A stretch of DNA of 64,000 nucleotides, taken from Vibrio sp. CB1-14 (lineage in GTDB: Bacteria; Pseudomonadota; Gammaproteobacteria; Enterobacterales; Vibrionaceae). A program made the translations under genes and the position numbers. Positions 50,705-61,941 of this stretch are shown here, piece by piece. Position 1 is the stretch's first letter; each line of letters begins with the position of its first letter. The notes under the pieces were generated by a model. The model was not told where the DNA came from, made no database searches, and saw only the letters and a program-made list of their open reading frames with translations. The DNA lies in NCBI RefSeq assembly GCF_040412085.2, contig NZ_CP115920.1, positions 682,001-746,000 on the forward strand, in the 5' to 3' direction.

Positions 50705-53437
50705 ATGATTAGTAACCTACTGACAAAGGTCATTGGTAGTCGCAACGACAGAACACTGCGTCGACTAAGAAAAATCGTAAAACAGATCAATAACTACGAG
50801 CCGCAGTTCGAAGCGTTGTCTGACGAAGAACTAAAAGCGAAAACGGTTGAGTTTCGTGAGCGTTTGGACAAAGGTGAAAACCTAGACCAAATCCTGCCAG
50901 AAGCATTTGCAACTGTTCGTGAAGCATCTAAGCGTGTATTCGGCATGCGTCACTTCGATGTTCAGCTTATCGGTGGCATGGTTCTTAACTCTGGCCAAAT
51001 CGCAGAGATGCGTACTGGTGAAGGTAAAACGCTAACGGCGACACTACCTGCGTACCTAAACGCTCTACCAAGTAAAGGCGTTCACATTGTTACCGTGAAC
51101 GACTACCTTGCGAAACGTGATGCGGAAACCAACCGTGCATTGTTTGAATTCTTAGGTATGACCGTTGGCATTAACGTGCCAAACATGCACCCTCAAGAGA
51201 AGAAAGACGCATACCAAGCAGATATTCTATACGGAACAAACAACGAGTTTGGTTTCGACTATCTACGTGACAACATGGCTTTCCGCGTTGAAGATCGTGT
51301 TCAACGTGAACGTTTCTTTGCTGTTGTCGATGAAGTGGACTCGATCTTAATCGATGAAGCGCGTACACCGCTAATTATCTCTGGTCCAGCCGAAGATAGC
51401 TCTGATCTTTACACTCGCATCAACACCTTGATTCCTCACCTTGAGCAACAAGATCAAGAAGATTCGGAAGAGTATCGTGGTGACGGCCACTACACAGTGG
51501 ACGAGAAGTCTAAGCAAGTGCACCTAACAGAAACCGGTCAGGAATTTGTTGAAGAACTGCTTATCAAGAATGGCATGATGGAAGAGGGCGACACTCTCTA
51601 CTCGCCAACTAACATCAGTTTGCTACACCACGTGAATGCGGCGCTTCGTGCTCACGTACTGTTTGAAAAGAACGTTGACTATATCGTGAACGAGCAAGGT
51701 GAAGTGGTTATCGTTGATGAACACACCGGCCGTACTATGCCGGGTCGCCGCTGGTCTGAAGGCCTTCACCAAGCCGTTGAAGCAAAAGAAGGCGTTAAGA
51801 TCCAAAACGAGAACCAAACGCTGGCATCGATTACCTTCCAGAACTTCTTCCGTTTATATGACAAACTGTCAGGCATGACAGGTACGGCTGATACTGAAGC
51901 ATTCGAATTTCAATCTATCTACGGCCTAGAGACAGTGGTTATCCCAACCAACAAGCCTATGGTTCGTAATGATATGCCGGATGTGGTTTATCGTACAGAA
52001 GTGGAAAAATTCAACGCCATCATTGAAGACATCAAAGAGCGCACGGCAAACGGTCAGCCAAGCCTAGTGGGTACGGTATCGATTGAGAAATCAGAGCTAT
52101 TGTCTAACGCCCTTAAGCAAGCGAAGATCAAACACAACGTACTGAATGCGAAATTCCACGAAAGAGAAGCGGAAATCGTAGCTGAAGCGGGTACGCCAGG
52201 CGCGGTAACTATCGCGACTAACATGGCAGGCCGTGGTACCGATATCGTGTTAGGTGGTAGCTGGCAAGCGAAGGTTGAGCAGCTAGACAACCCATCACAA
52301 GAGCAGATTGACGCGATTAAAGCGGAATGGAAAGTGATTCATGACCAAGTGCTAGAAGCCGGTGGTCTACACATCATCGGTACTGAGCGTCACGAATCTC
52401 GTCGTATCGATAACCAGCTTCGTGGTCGTTCTGGTCGTCAGGGTGATGCGGGCTCTTCACGCTTCTACCTATCGATGGAAGATCAACTGTTGCGTATCTT
52501 TACCTCTGATCGTATGGCAAGCCTAATCCAAAGCGGTATGGATGAAGGTGAAGCGATTGAAAGTAAGATGCTGTCTCGCTCAATAGAAAAAGCACAGCGT
52601 AAAGTGGAAGGTCGTAACTTCGACATCCGTAAACAGCTTCTTGAATACGATGATGTGGCGAACGACCAACGTAAAGTAGTGTACGAGCTGCGCGACGAGC
52701 TAATGACTGCTGATGACATCAGCGAGATGCTAGAGCAGAACCGCAGTGATGTGTTCACGTCTGTTATTGATGAATACATTGCTCCGCAATCGCTAGAAGA
52801 TATGTGGGATACAGAAGGCCTTCAAGAGCGTCTTAAGAATGACTTTGACCTTGATCTGCCGATCAAGTCTTGGTTGGAAGAAGACGACAAGCTCTACGAA
52901 GAAGCGCTTCGTGAGAAGATCTTGGATACTGCAGTAACGGTTTACCAGCAGAAAGAAGAGACGGTTGGCGCGCAAGTACTGCGCAACTTCGAGAAATCTG
53001 TGATGCTACAAACGCTAGACACGCTTTGGAAAGAGCACCTAGCGGCGATGGATCACCTACGTCAAGGTATCCACCTACGTGGTTATGCTCAGAAGAACCC
53101 GAAACAAGAGTACAAGCGTGAGTCGTTTGAGTTGTTCGAGCAACTGCTAGATTCTCTGAAATTTGACGTGATCACGATTCTTTCTAAAGTACGTGTACAG
53201 CAGCAAGAAGAAGTGGAGCGTATGGAAGCTCAGCGCCAAGCTCAAGCCGAAGCGGCAGCGGCAAAAGCGCAAGCGCAGCATGCCAATGCTGAAAATCAGC
53301 TAGCCGATAATTCAGAGCAAGCGGAGGATGGTTCACAACAACCTATGGTGCGTGAAGAGCGTAAGGTAGGCCGCAACGAACCATGCCCATGTGGAAGCGG
53401 TAAGAAGTATAAGCAATGTCATGGTAAGATCAACTAA
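50705..53437 (+). CDS. secA: Preprotein translocase ATPase SecA
   Basis: SecA drives proteins through SecYEG with ATP. Motifs: [17 protein letters not shown] (Walker A), [20 protein letters not shown] (DEAD-like box), [13 protein letters not shown] and [12 protein letters not shown] helical scaffold and wing follow. The C-terminal linker is Ala/Gln/Glu rich and ends in the zinc-binding [17 protein letters not shown], which docks SecB. Length 910 (E. coli 901). No SecM-type arrest peptide precedes it, so secretion-responsive control of secA must differ from E. coli. Confidence 0.98.
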   Translation: MISNLLTKVIGSRNDRTLRRLRKIVKQINNYEPQFEALSDEELKAKTVEFRERLDKGENLDQILPEAFATVREASKRVFGMRHFDVQLIGGMVLNSGQIAEMRTGEGKTLTATLPAYLNALPSKGVHIVTVNDYLAKRDAETNRALFEFLGMTVGINVPNMHPQEKKDAYQADILYGTNNEFGFDYLRDNMAFRVEDRVQRERFFAVVDEVDSILIDEARTPLIISGPAEDSSDLYTRINTLIPHLEQQDQEDSEEYRGDGHYTVDEKSKQVHLTETGQEFVEELLIKNGMMEEGDTLYSPTNISLLHHVNAALRAHVLFEKNVDYIVNEQGEVVIVDEHTGRTMPGRRWSEGLHQAVEAKEGVKIQNENQTLASITFQNFFRLYDKLSGMTGTADTEAFEFQSIYGLETVVIPTNKPMVRNDMPDVVYRTEVEKFNAIIEDIKERTANGQPSLVGTVSIEKSELLSNALKQAKIKHNVLNAKFHEREAEIVAEAGTPGAVTIATNMAGRGTDIVLGGSWQAKVEQLDNPSQEQIDAIKAEWKVIHDQVLEAGGLHIIGTERHESRRIDNQLRGRSGRQGDAGSSRFYLSMEDQLLRIFTSDRMASLIQSGMDEGEAIESKMLSRSIEKAQRKVEGRNFDIRKQLLEYDDVANDQRKVVYELRDELMTADDISEMLEQNRSDVFTSVIDEYIAPQSLEDMWDTEGLQERLKNDFDLDLPIKSWLEEDDKLYEEALREKILDTAVTVYQQKEETVGAQVLRNFEKSVMLQTLDTLWKEHLAAMDHLRQGIHLRGYAQKNPKQEYKRESFELFEQLLDSLKFDVITILSKVRVQQQEEVERMEAQRQAQAEAAAAKAQAQHANAENQLADNSEQAEDGSQQPMVREERKVGRNEPCPCGSGKKYKQCHGKIN

Positions 53438-53452
53438 GACACGATGCTGAAG

Positions 53453-53482
53453 AAAAGAGTCGCGCTATGCGGCTCTTTTTTT
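53453..53482 (+). terminator. Rho-independent terminator after secA
   Basis: AAAAGAGTCGC pairs with GCGGCTCTTTT (one T-G wobble), 5-base loop, seven T. Confidence 0.85.
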
Positions 53483-53548
53483 ATGCGTAACTTCTTTTTT
53501 ATGCATAGCTTCTGCGCGAGTAACAAAAACAATAATGAGGAAAGTAGA

Positions 53549-53947
53549 GTGAAACGCATTCATATCGTTGCCGCAATCATTTTCAATCAAGATAAATCTC
53601 AAATCTACATTACGAAAAGACCGGACAATCTGCATAAAGGCGGTTTTTGGGAGTTCCCTGGTGGTAAAGTTGAAACCGGAGAAACCATTAGCGAGGCTAT
53701 CATTCGTGAGCTTTACGAAGAGATTGATATCACAGTGACCGAGCAAACCGTGTTTGAGCATCTGCTGCACGACTACCCAGAGAAGTCACTGGAGTTTGAC
53801 TTTATTTCGGTCACTGCCTTCGAAGGTACTCCGTTTGGAAAAGAAGGACAGGAAGGTCGATGGGTAATGATCAGTGAGTTGGCTGACTATGCCTTCCCAG
53901 AAGCCAACGTGCCAGTGTTGAATAAAGTGATAGAAAAATTCAGCTAA
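53549..53947 (+). CDS. mutT: 8-oxo-dGTP diphosphatase MutT
   Basis: MutT hydrolyses 8-oxo-dGTP to stop A:T to C:G transversions. The chosen start is GTG 53549, giving KRIHIVAAIIFN at the N-terminus. GAGG lies eight bases upstream, and a longer reading from 53444 runs through the secA terminator. The Nudix box is complete: GGKVETGETISEAII then RELYEEIDI. WEFPGG and LEFDFISV are also typical. Length 132 (E. coli 129). It follows secA, as in E. coli. Confidence 0.95.
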   Translation: MKRIHIVAAIIFNQDKSQIYITKRPDNLHKGGFWEFPGGKVETGETISEAIIRELYEEIDITVTEQTVFEHLLHDYPEKSLEFDFISVTAFEGTPFGKEGQEGRWVMISELADYAFPEANVPVLNKVIEKFS

Positions 53948-54011
53948 ATCCCCTTAGGTGCTAGCAGCCCCAAAGGCTTTACGTTACATTGGTAGCAACA
54001 AAAAACGGTAG

Positions 54012-54848
<837 letters not shown>

Positions 54849-54875
54849 AAAAAGCGCCAGTATGGCGCTTTTTAT
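54849..54875 (+). terminator. Rho-independent terminator after dapB
   Basis: AAAAAGCGCC / GGCGCTTTTT stem with a short loop starting at the dapB stop. Downstream to about 55255 is a ~380-base AT-rich non-coding stretch. It contains short palindromes (TTTGCGCAAA near 55087, AAATGTACATTT near 55180) and no ORF with a ribosome site. Confidence 0.82.
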
Positions 54876-55255
54876 ACCCAAAATTGGGGTAGTGATTAGA
54901 AACAACAAATACATAAATATTCTAGAAACGATGGTCGGAACTACTATAAACACTTTGCGCCCCAACTTTCACAAATGGATGCAAACTGTACAGTAATTGT
55001 GGTTTTTGCTTATTTTTATGGGGATTATTTGTCGTTTTTTAACTTAAACCTCTATTTTTATATGTTTTGTCTGTTTGGCGATCGTTTGCGCAAATAGTTG
55101 TTGCAAATAACGGAGTGGGCTGACGGGTTTCTGCATCGAAAAACTATGCTTGCCGTTAACTGATTGAATTTGTCTTTGTAAATGTACATTTTTGGCGGTT
55201 TAAAACGAAAAATTCGCCAGCGACTATAAAAATTAGATTTATTTTTCCATGCTTG

Positions 55256-55284
55256 TTGACACAAAACGTCGGCATCATTAGAAT
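55256..55284 (+). promoter_or_regulatory. Upstream sigma-70 promoter of carAB (P1-like)
   Basis: TTGACA (55256-55261), a 17-base spacer and TAGAAT (55279-55284) form a near-consensus promoter about 100 bases before the carA start codon. Its position matches that of the pyrimidine-regulated P1 of E. coli carAB. Confidence 0.7.
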
Positions 55285-55342
55285 ACCGCCAATTTGTCTG
55301 AACTACCTAAAACCGCTTACTTATAGCGAAGAGGAAGGCAAA

Positions 55343-55381
55343 TCTGCAATTTAATTTAAAATTTATGCATTTTTATTCTGG
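55343..55381 (+). promoter_or_regulatory. Tandem ARG boxes (ArgR operator) before carA
   Basis: Two 18-bp sites, cores TGCAATTTAATTTA (55345-55358) and TGCATTTTTATTCT (55366-55379), each resemble the ArgR consensus TGAATWWWWATTCA. Their centres are exactly 21 bp apart, that is a 3-bp gap, the spacing of E. coli ARG boxes. A TAAAAT within the pair (55357-55362) may be the -10 of an arginine-repressed second promoter (P2-like). Confidence 0.65.
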
Positions 55382-55389
55382 AGGTTGTC

Positions 55390-56547
55390 TTGAGTAAATC
55401 AGCACTGTTAGTCCTAGAAGATGGGACAGTGTTCCGCGGTGTTTCCATTGGAGCAGATGGTTTATCCGTTGGTGAAGTTGTTTTTAATACCTCGATGACG
55501 GGGTACCAAGAAATCCTCACTGATCCTTCCTATTCTCAACAGATTGTTACCCTTACTTACCCTCATATTGGTAATACTGGTACTAATAAAGAAGACGAAG
55601 AGTCTTCAGCAATCCACGCACAAGGCCTTGTGATCCGCGATCTTCCTCTTATCGCTTCTAACTTCCGTACTGAACAGTCACTTTCAGACTACCTTAAGTC
55701 TCAAAACATCGTTGGTATTGCAGATATCGATACGCGTAAGCTGACTCGTCTTCTACGTGAGAAAGGTGCTCAAAACGGTTGTATCGTTGCAGGTGATAAC
55801 CTAGATGAAGCGCTAGCACTCGCTAAAGCGAAAGAATTCCCTGGCTTGAAAGGTATGGATCTTGCGAAAGAAGTTACAACAAAAGAGACGTATCAATGGA
55901 AACAGGGTTCGTGGACGCTCGAGGGTGGTCTTCCTGAAGCGAAAGACGACAGCGAGCTGCCATATCATGTTGTTGCCTACGACTTCGGTGCAAAACGCAA
56001 CATCCTACGCATGCTTGTTGACCGCGGTTGCCGCCTAACAGTGGTTCCAGCGCAAACTTCTGCTGAAGACGTGCTTGCACTTAACCCAGATGGCGTATTC
56101 CTATCAAACGGTCCTGGTGACCCAGCGCCATGTACTTACGCTATCGAAGCAACAAAAGTATTCCTAGACAAAGGCCTACCACTCTTTGGTATCTGCCTTG
56201 GTCACCAAATCTTGGCTCTAGCGTCTGGTGCGCAAACAGTGAAGATGAAGTTTGGTCACCACGGTGCAAACCACCCAGTTAAAGACCTAGACCGTGACGT
56301 AGTAATGATTACCTCACAGAATCACGGCTTTGCTGCGGATGAAGAGACGCTTCCAGAGAACCTACGTGCAACGCACAAATCTCTGTTTGACGGCACACTT
56401 CAAGGTATCCACCGTACAGATAAGCCAGCGTTCAGCTTCCAGGGTCACCCTGAAGCGAGCCCAGGTCCACACGATGCAGCGCCATTGTTTGACCACTTTA
56501 TCGACCTAATCAACCTATTTGTCTCAGACAAGAAAAGCAAAGCGTAA
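55390..56547 (+). CDS. carA: Carbamoyl-phosphate synthase, small (glutaminase) subunit
   Basis: CarA hydrolyses glutamine and feeds ammonia to CarB for carbamoyl phosphate, used in arginine and pyrimidine synthesis. The class-I amidotransferase triad is seen as FGICLGHQ (Cys nucleophile) and [11 protein letters not shown] (His/Glu). The N-terminal domain has [11 protein letters not shown] and [12 protein letters not shown]. Length 385 (E. coli 382). The start is TTG with GGAGG seven bases before it. carB follows after 16 bases. Two control regions upstream (P1-like promoter; tandem ARG boxes) suggest dual pyrimidine and arginine control. Confidence 0.97.
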   Translation: MSKSALLVLEDGTVFRGVSIGADGLSVGEVVFNTSMTGYQEILTDPSYSQQIVTLTYPHIGNTGTNKEDEESSAIHAQGLVIRDLPLIASNFRTEQSLSDYLKSQNIVGIADIDTRKLTRLLREKGAQNGCIVAGDNLDEALALAKAKEFPGLKGMDLAKEVTTKETYQWKQGSWTLEGGLPEAKDDSELPYHVVAYDFGAKRNILRMLVDRGCRLTVVPAQTSAEDVLALNPDGVFLSNGPGDPAPCTYAIEATKVFLDKGLPLFGICLGHQILALASGAQTVKMKFGHHGANHPVKDLDRDVVMITSQNHGFAADEETLPENLRATHKSLFDGTLQGIHRTDKPAFSFQGHPEASPGPHDAAPLFDHFIDLINLFVSDKKSKA

Positions 56548-56563
56548 TTCGGAGTAGTTGAGA

Positions 56564-59500
56564 ATGCCAAAACGTACTGACTTAAAAAGTATTCTAATTC
56601 TTGGTGCTGGCCCAATCGTTATTGGTCAGGCTTGTGAGTTTGACTACTCAGGCGCTCAAGCGTGTAAAGCACTGCGCGAAGAAGGTTACCGAGTTATTCT
56701 TGTGAACTCGAACCCTGCAACTATCATGACTGACCCAGACATGGCAGATGCAACTTACATCGAGCCTATCCAGTGGGAAGTGGTTCGTAAGATTATCGAG
56801 AAAGAGCGTCCAGATGCAGTACTCCCTACGATGGGTGGTCAGACTGCACTTAACTGTGCTCTAGACTTAGAAAAACACGGCGTACTTGCTGAGTTTGGCG
56901 TAGAGATGATCGGTGCAACGGCTGACGCTATCGATAAAGCAGAAGACCGTTCTCGCTTCGATAAAGCAATGAAGTCAATTGGCCTAGAGTGTCCACGTGC
57001 TGACACGGCTAAGACTATGGAAGAAGCTTATGGCGTTCTTGATATGGTTGGCTTCCCTTGTATCATTCGCCCTTCTTTCACTATGGGTGGTACCGGTGGT
57101 GGTATCGCGTATAACAAAGAGGAGTTCGAAGAGATTTGTCGCCGCGGTCTAGACCTTTCTCCAACCAACGAGCTTCTTATCGATGAGTCGCTAATCGGCT
57201 GGAAAGAGTACGAGATGGAAGTGGTTCGTGACAAAGCGGACAACTGTATCATCGTTTGTGCGATTGAAAACTTTGACCCAATGGGCATCCACACTGGTGA
57301 CTCAATCACTGTGGCGCCAGCGCAAACGCTGACGGACAAAGAATACCAGTTGATGCGTAACGCTTCTCTAGCGGTACTGCGTGAAATCGGTGTAGAAACA
57401 GGTGGTTCAAACGTTCAGTTTGGTATCAACCCGAAAGATGGCCGTATGGTTATCATCGAGATGAACCCACGTGTATCTCGCTCTTCTGCGCTAGCGTCTA
57501 AAGCAACAGGTTTCCCAATCGCGAAGATTGCTGCGAAGCTAGCAGTTGGCTTTACTCTAGACGAGCTAATGAACGACATCACGGGCGGCGCAACACCAGC
57601 ATCATTCGAACCAACTATCGACTACGTTGTGACTAAGATCCCTCGCTTCAACTTCGAGAAGTTCGCGGGCGCTAACGACCGTCTAACAACTCAGATGAAG
57701 TCAGTTGGTGAGGTAATGGCGATTGGTCGTAACCAACAAGAATCTCTACAAAAAGCACTTCGTGGCCTAGAAGTTGGCGCGAACGGCTTTGACGAGATGG
57801 TTGACCTAGACTCTCCAGACGCACTATCTAAAATCCGTCACGAGCTGAAAGAAGCGGGTGCGGAGCGTATCTGGTACATCGCAGACGCATTCCGTGCCGG
57901 TTTGTCTGTGGACGGTGTATTCAACCTAACGCAAATTGACCGTTGGTTCCTAGTTCAAATCGAAGAGATTGTGAAACTAGAGAACGAAGTTAAAGCAGGT
58001 GGTTTTGCAGGTCTTACTGAAGACGTACTTCGCAAGATGAAGCGCAAAGGCTTCGCGGATGCTCGCCTATCGACTCTACTAGGTGTATCTGAAAGCGAAA
58101 TCCGCCGTCTACGTGACCAGTACGAGATTCACCCTGTTTACAAGCGCGTCGATACGTGTGCGGCAGAATTCTCATCAGACACGGCTTACATGTACTCATC
58201 TTACGATGAAGAGTGTGAAGCACAGCCAACCGACAAAGACAAGATCATGGTTCTGGGCGGTGGTCCTAACCGTATCGGTCAAGGTATCGAATTTGACTAC
58301 TGTTGTGTACACGCGTCTCTTGCACTGCGTGAAGATGGTTACGAAACCATCATGGTTAACTGTAACCCAGAGACAGTATCAACGGACTACGACACGTCAG
58401 ACCGTCTGTACTTCGAACCTGTAACGCTTGAAGATGTACTGTCAATCGTACGCGTTGAAAAGCCAAAGGGTGTTATCGTTCAGTACGGTGGTCAAACGCC
58501 ACTGAAACTAGCACGCGCTCTAGAAGCCGCTGGTGTGCCAATTATTGGTACTAGCCCAGACGCTATCGACCGTGCAGAAGACCGTGAACGCTTCCAAGTT
58601 GCTGTAGACCGTCTAGGCCTACTTCAGCCAGAAAACGCGACAGTAACAACGCTTGAGCAAGCGGTTGATAAGTCACGTGAAATCGGCTTTCCACTGGTAG
58701 TACGTCCTTCATACGTACTAGGTGGTCGTGCGATGGAAATTGTATACGACGAGCAAGATCTACGTCGTTACTTCAACGAAGCAGTGAGCGTGTCTAACGA
58801 ATCACCAGTACTTCTAGATAGCTTCCTTGATGATGCAGTTGAAGTCGACGTTGATGCAATCTGTGACGGTGAGCGAGTGGTTATCGGCGGCATCATGGAG
58901 CACATCGAGCAAGCAGGCGTTCACTCAGGTGACTCAGCATGTTCGCTACCGGCTTACACGCTAAGCGCGGAAATCCAAGATGTGATGCGTGAGCAAGTTG
59001 AAAAGCTAGCGTTCGAGTTGGGTGTACGCGGTCTAATGAACACTCAGTTTGCGGTTAAGAACAACAAAGTTTACCTAATCGAAGTAAACCCACGTGCAGC
59101 TCGTACAGTGCCGTTTGTTTCTAAAGCAACAGGTGCACCACTTGCGAAAATTGCGGCGCGTGTTATGGCGGGTCAATCTCTAGAGTCTCAAGGCTTTACG
59201 AAAGAGATCATCCCACCATACTACTCTGTTAAAGAAGTAGTGCTGCCGTTCAACAAGTTCCCAGGTGTTGACCCACTACTAGGCCCAGAAATGCGCTCTA
59301 CTGGTGAGGTTATGGGTGTTGGCGCAACGTTCGCAGAAGCTTACTCGAAAGCAGAACTAGGTTGTGGCAATGTTTACCCAGAAGGCGGCCGCGCACTACT
59401 GTCTGTTCGCGAAGGCGACAAGCAGCGTGTCGTTGACTTAGCCTCTAAGCTAACTAAGCTTGGTTACCAGCTAGACGCGACACACGGCACAGCGGTAATC

Positions 59501-59788
59501 CTAGGTGAAGCGGGCATCAACCCTCGTCTTGTGAACAAGGTACACGAAGGTCGTCCACACATCCTAGACCGCATCAAGAACAACGAGTACACCTACATCG
59601 TGAACACGACAGCAGGTCGTCAATCGATTGAAGACTCAAAAGTTCTACGTCGCGGTGCTCTTGCTGAGAAAGTGAACTACACAACAACGCTAAATGCAGC
59701 GTTTGCAACGTGTATGGCTCACACTGCTGATGCGAAAGTAGCAGTAACGTCAGTACAAGAACTGCACGAGCAGATCAAAAACGCATAA
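56564..59788 (+). CDS. carB: Carbamoyl-phosphate synthase, large subunit
   Basis: CarB makes carbamoyl phosphate from bicarbonate, ammonia and two ATP through two homologous ATP-grasp halves joined by an oligomerisation domain, with a C-terminal allosteric domain for UMP/ornithine. The halves show [20 protein letters not shown] and [18 protein letters not shown], with [18 protein letters not shown] and [18 protein letters not shown]. The C-terminal domain contains TAVILGEAG and NTTAGRQS. The ATG at 56564 has GGAG nine bases upstream; a TTG two codons earlier is too close to it. Length 1074 (E. coli 1073). Confidence 0.98.
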   Translation: MPKRTDLKSILILGAGPIVIGQACEFDYSGAQACKALREEGYRVILVNSNPATIMTDPDMADATYIEPIQWEVVRKIIEKERPDAVLPTMGGQTALNCALDLEKHGVLAEFGVEMIGATADAIDKAEDRSRFDKAMKSIGLECPRADTAKTMEEAYGVLDMVGFPCIIRPSFTMGGTGGGIAYNKEEFEEICRRGLDLSPTNELLIDESLIGWKEYEMEVVRDKADNCIIVCAIENFDPMGIHTGDSITVAPAQTLTDKEYQLMRNASLAVLREIGVETGGSNVQFGINPKDGRMVIIEMNPRVSRSSALASKATGFPIAKIAAKLAVGFTLDELMNDITGGATPASFEPTIDYVVTKIPRFNFEKFAGANDRLTTQMKSVGEVMAIGRNQQESLQKALRGLEVGANGFDEMVDLDSPDALSKIRHELKEAGAERIWYIADAFRAGLSVDGVFNLTQIDRWFLVQIEEIVKLENEVKAGGFAGLTEDVLRKMKRKGFADARLSTLLGVSESEIRRLRDQYEIHPVYKRVDTCAAEFSSDTAYMYSSYDEECEAQPTDKDKIMVLGGGPNRIGQGIEFDYCCVHASLALREDGYETIMVNCNPETVSTDYDTSDRLYFEPVTLEDVLSIVRVEKPKGVIVQYGGQTPLKLARALEAAGVPIIGTSPDAIDRAEDRERFQVAVDRLGLLQPENATVTTLEQAVDKSREIGFPLVVRPSYVLGGRAMEIVYDEQDLRRYFNEAVSVSNESPVLLDSFLDDAVEVDVDAICDGERVVIGGIMEHIEQAGVHSGDSACSLPAYTLSAEIQDVMREQVEKLAFELGVRGLMNTQFAVKNNKVYLIEVNPRAARTVPFVSKATGAPLAKIAARVMAGQSLESQGFTKEIIPPYYSVKEVVLPFNKFPGVDPLLGPEMRSTGEVMGVGATFAEAYSKAELGCGNVYPEGGRALLSVREGDKQRVVDLASKLTKLGYQLDATHGTAVILGEAGINPRLVNKVHEGRPHILDRIKNNEYTYIVNTTAGRQSIEDSKVLRRGALAEKVNYTTTLNAAFATCMAHTADAKVAVTSVQELHEQIKNA

Positions 59789-59811
59789 TCGCGTAGCACA
59801 ACAAGAATAGA

Positions 59812-59870
59812 GAGGTGAGCTATCACCTCCTAGACAACCTCATTGCCCGCTCATTTGAGCGGGCTTTTTT
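59812..59870 (+). terminator. Double hairpin and terminator after carB
   Basis: A first hairpin GAGGTGA/TCACCTC (59812-59829, no T-run) precedes a strong one, GCCCGCTC/GAGCGGGC (59845-59864), with six T. The second is the intrinsic terminator. It separates carB from the convergent muramidase gene. Confidence 0.85.
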
Positions 59871-59887
59871 GTGCTCTATTGAGCCAA

Positions 59888-60499
59888 TCAATGAAGGTCT
59901 AGATAAGAAATACGTCTTTGAAACCGATCTGTCGGTACTCTTTGCTCTGTCCAGTTTGCCTCGTTAGCGATTACTTTTCGAAAACCAGAGAGATCATTTT
60001 GGACGATGTACTGTTGTAGAAACTTACGAGTTCTTCCTGTGTAGTCGCCCCTGAACTTGAGGTCTATAACGACCGCTTTGATCCGTGGATCAAGTTTATC
60101 CCAATTGCCATCACCATATTTTTTGGTGACGTCCGGCTTTGAGCAGAGACGTTTCGCTTCTGCTTCTTCTTCGAGATAGCTGATTAGAAAAAGCTTTACT
60201 TGCTGATCTTGAGATATTTCAAAGTGTGCGAGTGAATTACTAGAGATGAAATTCTTGGCTTGCGAACCATACAAACCTGCTGCTTTAGAAAGTAAGAAGG
60301 CTTCCGATACCTTTAGTCCAGCGTTTACGAGATCTTTTTGTACCTTGATAGCTTTCTTAGTCTTTAAATCATAGCCACGACCTATGGTCAAACCGGAGTA
60401 TTGGCTAGGGACATGTAATTTTCGACTATGATATCGACCTTGCTCAGTGCCCTCTGAGTCAAAGGTTAATGTTCCTACTTTGGGTCTTTTAACACTCAT
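59888..60499 (-). CDS. Pesticin C-terminus-like muramidase (phage-lysozyme fold)
   Basis: A 203-residue protein without signal peptide. Residues 11-45 read LTFDSEGTEQGRYHSRKL and then SGLTIGRGYD. The arrangement Glu16, Thr38 and Asp44 matches the Glu-Thr-Asp triad spacing of pesticin and T4 lysozyme-like muramidases, with Thr and Asp six apart as in pesticin. The family cleaves the MurNAc-GlcNAc bond of peptidoglycan. The middle (NWDKLDPRIKAVVIDLKFRGDY) and end (FRKVIANEANWTEQRVPTDRFQRRISYL) fit the lysozyme C-lobe. GGGAGGG precedes the ATG. Thirteen bases upstream ends the LprI-like gene. No holin, VgrG, PAAR or other phage gene is nearby. It may be a stand-alone toxin or effector, or a stray endolysin. 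Confidence 0.8.
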   Translation of the reverse strand: MSVKRPKVGTLTFDSEGTEQGRYHSRKLHVPSQYSGLTIGRGYDLKTKKAIKVQKDLVNAGLKVSEAFLLSKAAGLYGSQAKNFISSNSLAHFEISQDQQVKLFLISYLEEEAEAKRLCSKPDVTKKYGDGNWDKLDPRIKAVVIDLKFRGDYTGRTRKFLQQYIVQNDLSGFRKVIANEANWTEQRVPTDRFQRRISYLDLH

Positions 60500-60512
60500 T
60501 TAATCGCCCTCC

Positions 60513-60923
60513 CTATACGTTACTTTGTAGCCATTCGAGATAATGTAATCGCTCATTGATTTTTAGTTCGAAGCAAGCATGCAAAAGAGAGGTATAAGCA
60601 CTGCCATCCCAAGAATCGATCGTTTCCAGCTCACAATCTATGCGATATGAATGCTTCCATTGTGTATGTGCAGATTGGAGAAGGTGCAGGTATTTAGTGT
60701 CTTGAGCCTCTTCTGAGAGCATTTCAGACATAACAAGAGCTAGCTTTTTTAGCGCTGCTAAATACTGAACTTCTGAGCACTCATTCATTTCTTGCTGGGT
60801 ATGCATTGAGCTGCAATGATTTTGACTGTATTGAAGGTGCACGTTTGGATAGTCTTTATTGGACTCATCAGAGAGAGCTAGACACGGAAAGAGGAGTAAG
60901 CAATAGAGATAGATATTTTTCAT
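60513..60923 (-). CDS. Secreted LprI-like (DUF1311) lysozyme-inhibitor-type protein
   Basis: A 136-residue exported protein: signal peptide MKNIYLYCLLLFPCLALS, then an LprI-type domain. The pattern of four cysteines (NHC, NEC, IDC, HAC) and the runs EMNECSEVQYLAALKKL, SAHTQWKHSYRIDC and CFELKINERLHYLEWLQ fit the family, where LprI of Mycobacterium inhibits lysozyme. ATG 60923 is chosen because it begins the signal peptide; the frame is open to 60995 but lacks support. It is expressed just upstream of the muramidase, on one message. The periplasmic location and family suggest immunity against that enzyme. No clear promoter was seen in the 238-base gap to yfcA. Confidence 0.75.
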   Translation of the reverse strand: MKNIYLYCLLLFPCLALSDESNKDYPNVHLQYSQNHCSSMHTQQEMNECSEVQYLAALKKLALVMSEMLSEEAQDTKYLHLLQSAHTQWKHSYRIDCELETIDSWDGSAYTSLLHACFELKINERLHYLEWLQSNV

Positions 60924-61161
60924 TGTTTTGTCTGTATTAGTTAGTTTTGAACGGTGCCTTGTAACCAATACACACATTTTTCGCTGGTCTCTCAACTAGA
61001 AGACTATGCATTGAGAGGCATGGAGTGGTTTTCTGAAAAACACGAAAAAGTCAGTTACAAGATGAATTATTCCAAATGGGAATAGTTATATTGCGGGCGT
61101 TTCGCTAGTGGTTATGTAGCAAGCAGATACAATTTAGAAAATTTCTTTCTGAGCTCATAGC

Positions 61162-61941
61162 ATGGACGTAACTTACGACATTCTTGTTTTATTGTTTTTT
61201 GTAGCTGGTTTAGCCGGTTTTATTGATGCCATGGCGGGTGGAGGTGGGCTGTTGACGTTGCCAGCATTGCTCTCTGCGGGGGTGCCACCCACTCAGGCAC
61301 TGGCGACCAATAAGCTGCAGAGCTCGTTTGGCAGTTTTTCGGCTACTTGGTATTTTGTTCGTAACGGCATTGTTGATCTCAAAGATATGCGCTTGGCGAT
61401 TGCCTGTACCTTTGTTGGCTCGGCTGTGGGTGCTGAGCTTGTACAGCATATAGATGCGGGTGTTCTGACCAGTCTTATTCCGGTTTTGCTATTGGGTATC
61501 TCACTCTATTTCTTATTAGCACCACAGGCAGGCGAAGGTGGTGGCAAACCTAAGATGTCGGAAACCCTGTTTGCTTTTTCTGTTGGTACCGGTGTGGGCT
61601 TTTATGATGGCTTCTTTGGTCCAGGCACTGGCTCTATTTTTACTATCTGTTTTGTTGCTATTGCTCAGCTCTCGATTGTCCATGCGACCGCGCGTACTAA
61701 GGTACTTAACTTTACCTCGAACCTAGCCGCGTTGATTTTCTTTATCATTGCAGGTCTACCAGTATGGGAAATTGGTTTAGTGATGGCGGCGGGTGGTTTC
61801 CTAGGTGCGCGCATGGGAGCTAAAGTTGTCGTGTCTAAGGGAAAGAAGTTTATTCGTCCGCTGGTGGTTGTTATGTCAATGGTGATGGCATTAAAGCTAC
61901 TTTGGGAACAGCATCCTCAATGGTTTCAATCACTGTTTTAA
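61162..61941 (+). CDS. yfcA: TSUP family inner-membrane transporter (YfcA/TauE/SafE)
   Basis: A 259-residue protein with about eight spans in two homologous halves. LAGFIDAMAGGGGLLTLPALLSAG and VGFYDGFFGPGTGSIF are the duplicated family signatures. LATNKLQSSFGSFSAT and ARTKVLNFTSNLAALIFF follow each. It matches E. coli YfcA along its length. Members move sulfite, sulfoacetate or similar organosulfur anions, but YfcA's substrate is not known. Its last 71 bases overlap the 3' end of the convergent LysR gene. The ribosome site (GAGCTC) is weak. Confidence 0.92.
   Translation: MDVTYDILVLLFFVAGLAGFIDAMAGGGGLLTLPALLSAGVPPTQALATNKLQSSFGSFSATWYFVRNGIVDLKDMRLAIACTFVGSAVGAELVQHIDAGVLTSLIPVLLLGISLYFLLAPQAGEGGGKPKMSETLFAFSVGTGVGFYDGFFGPGTGSIFTICFVAIAQLSIVHATARTKVLNFTSNLAALIFFIIAGLPVWEIGLVMAAGGFLGARMGAKVVVSKGKKFIRPLVVVMSMVMALKLLWEQHPQWFQSLF

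Noticed and set aside
53444..53548. Longer mutT reading from ATG 53444
   Set aside because: The extension crosses the secA terminator and is not MutT-like; GTG 53549 has a good ribosome site.
55075..55095. PurR operator upstream of carA
   Set aside because: Only one half (CGTTTGCG) fits; the other half matches at few positions.
61020..61085. 21-codon ORF after GAGAGG upstream of yfcA
   Set aside because: Only one base separates the ribosome-like sequence from the ATG, and the peptide shows no feature.
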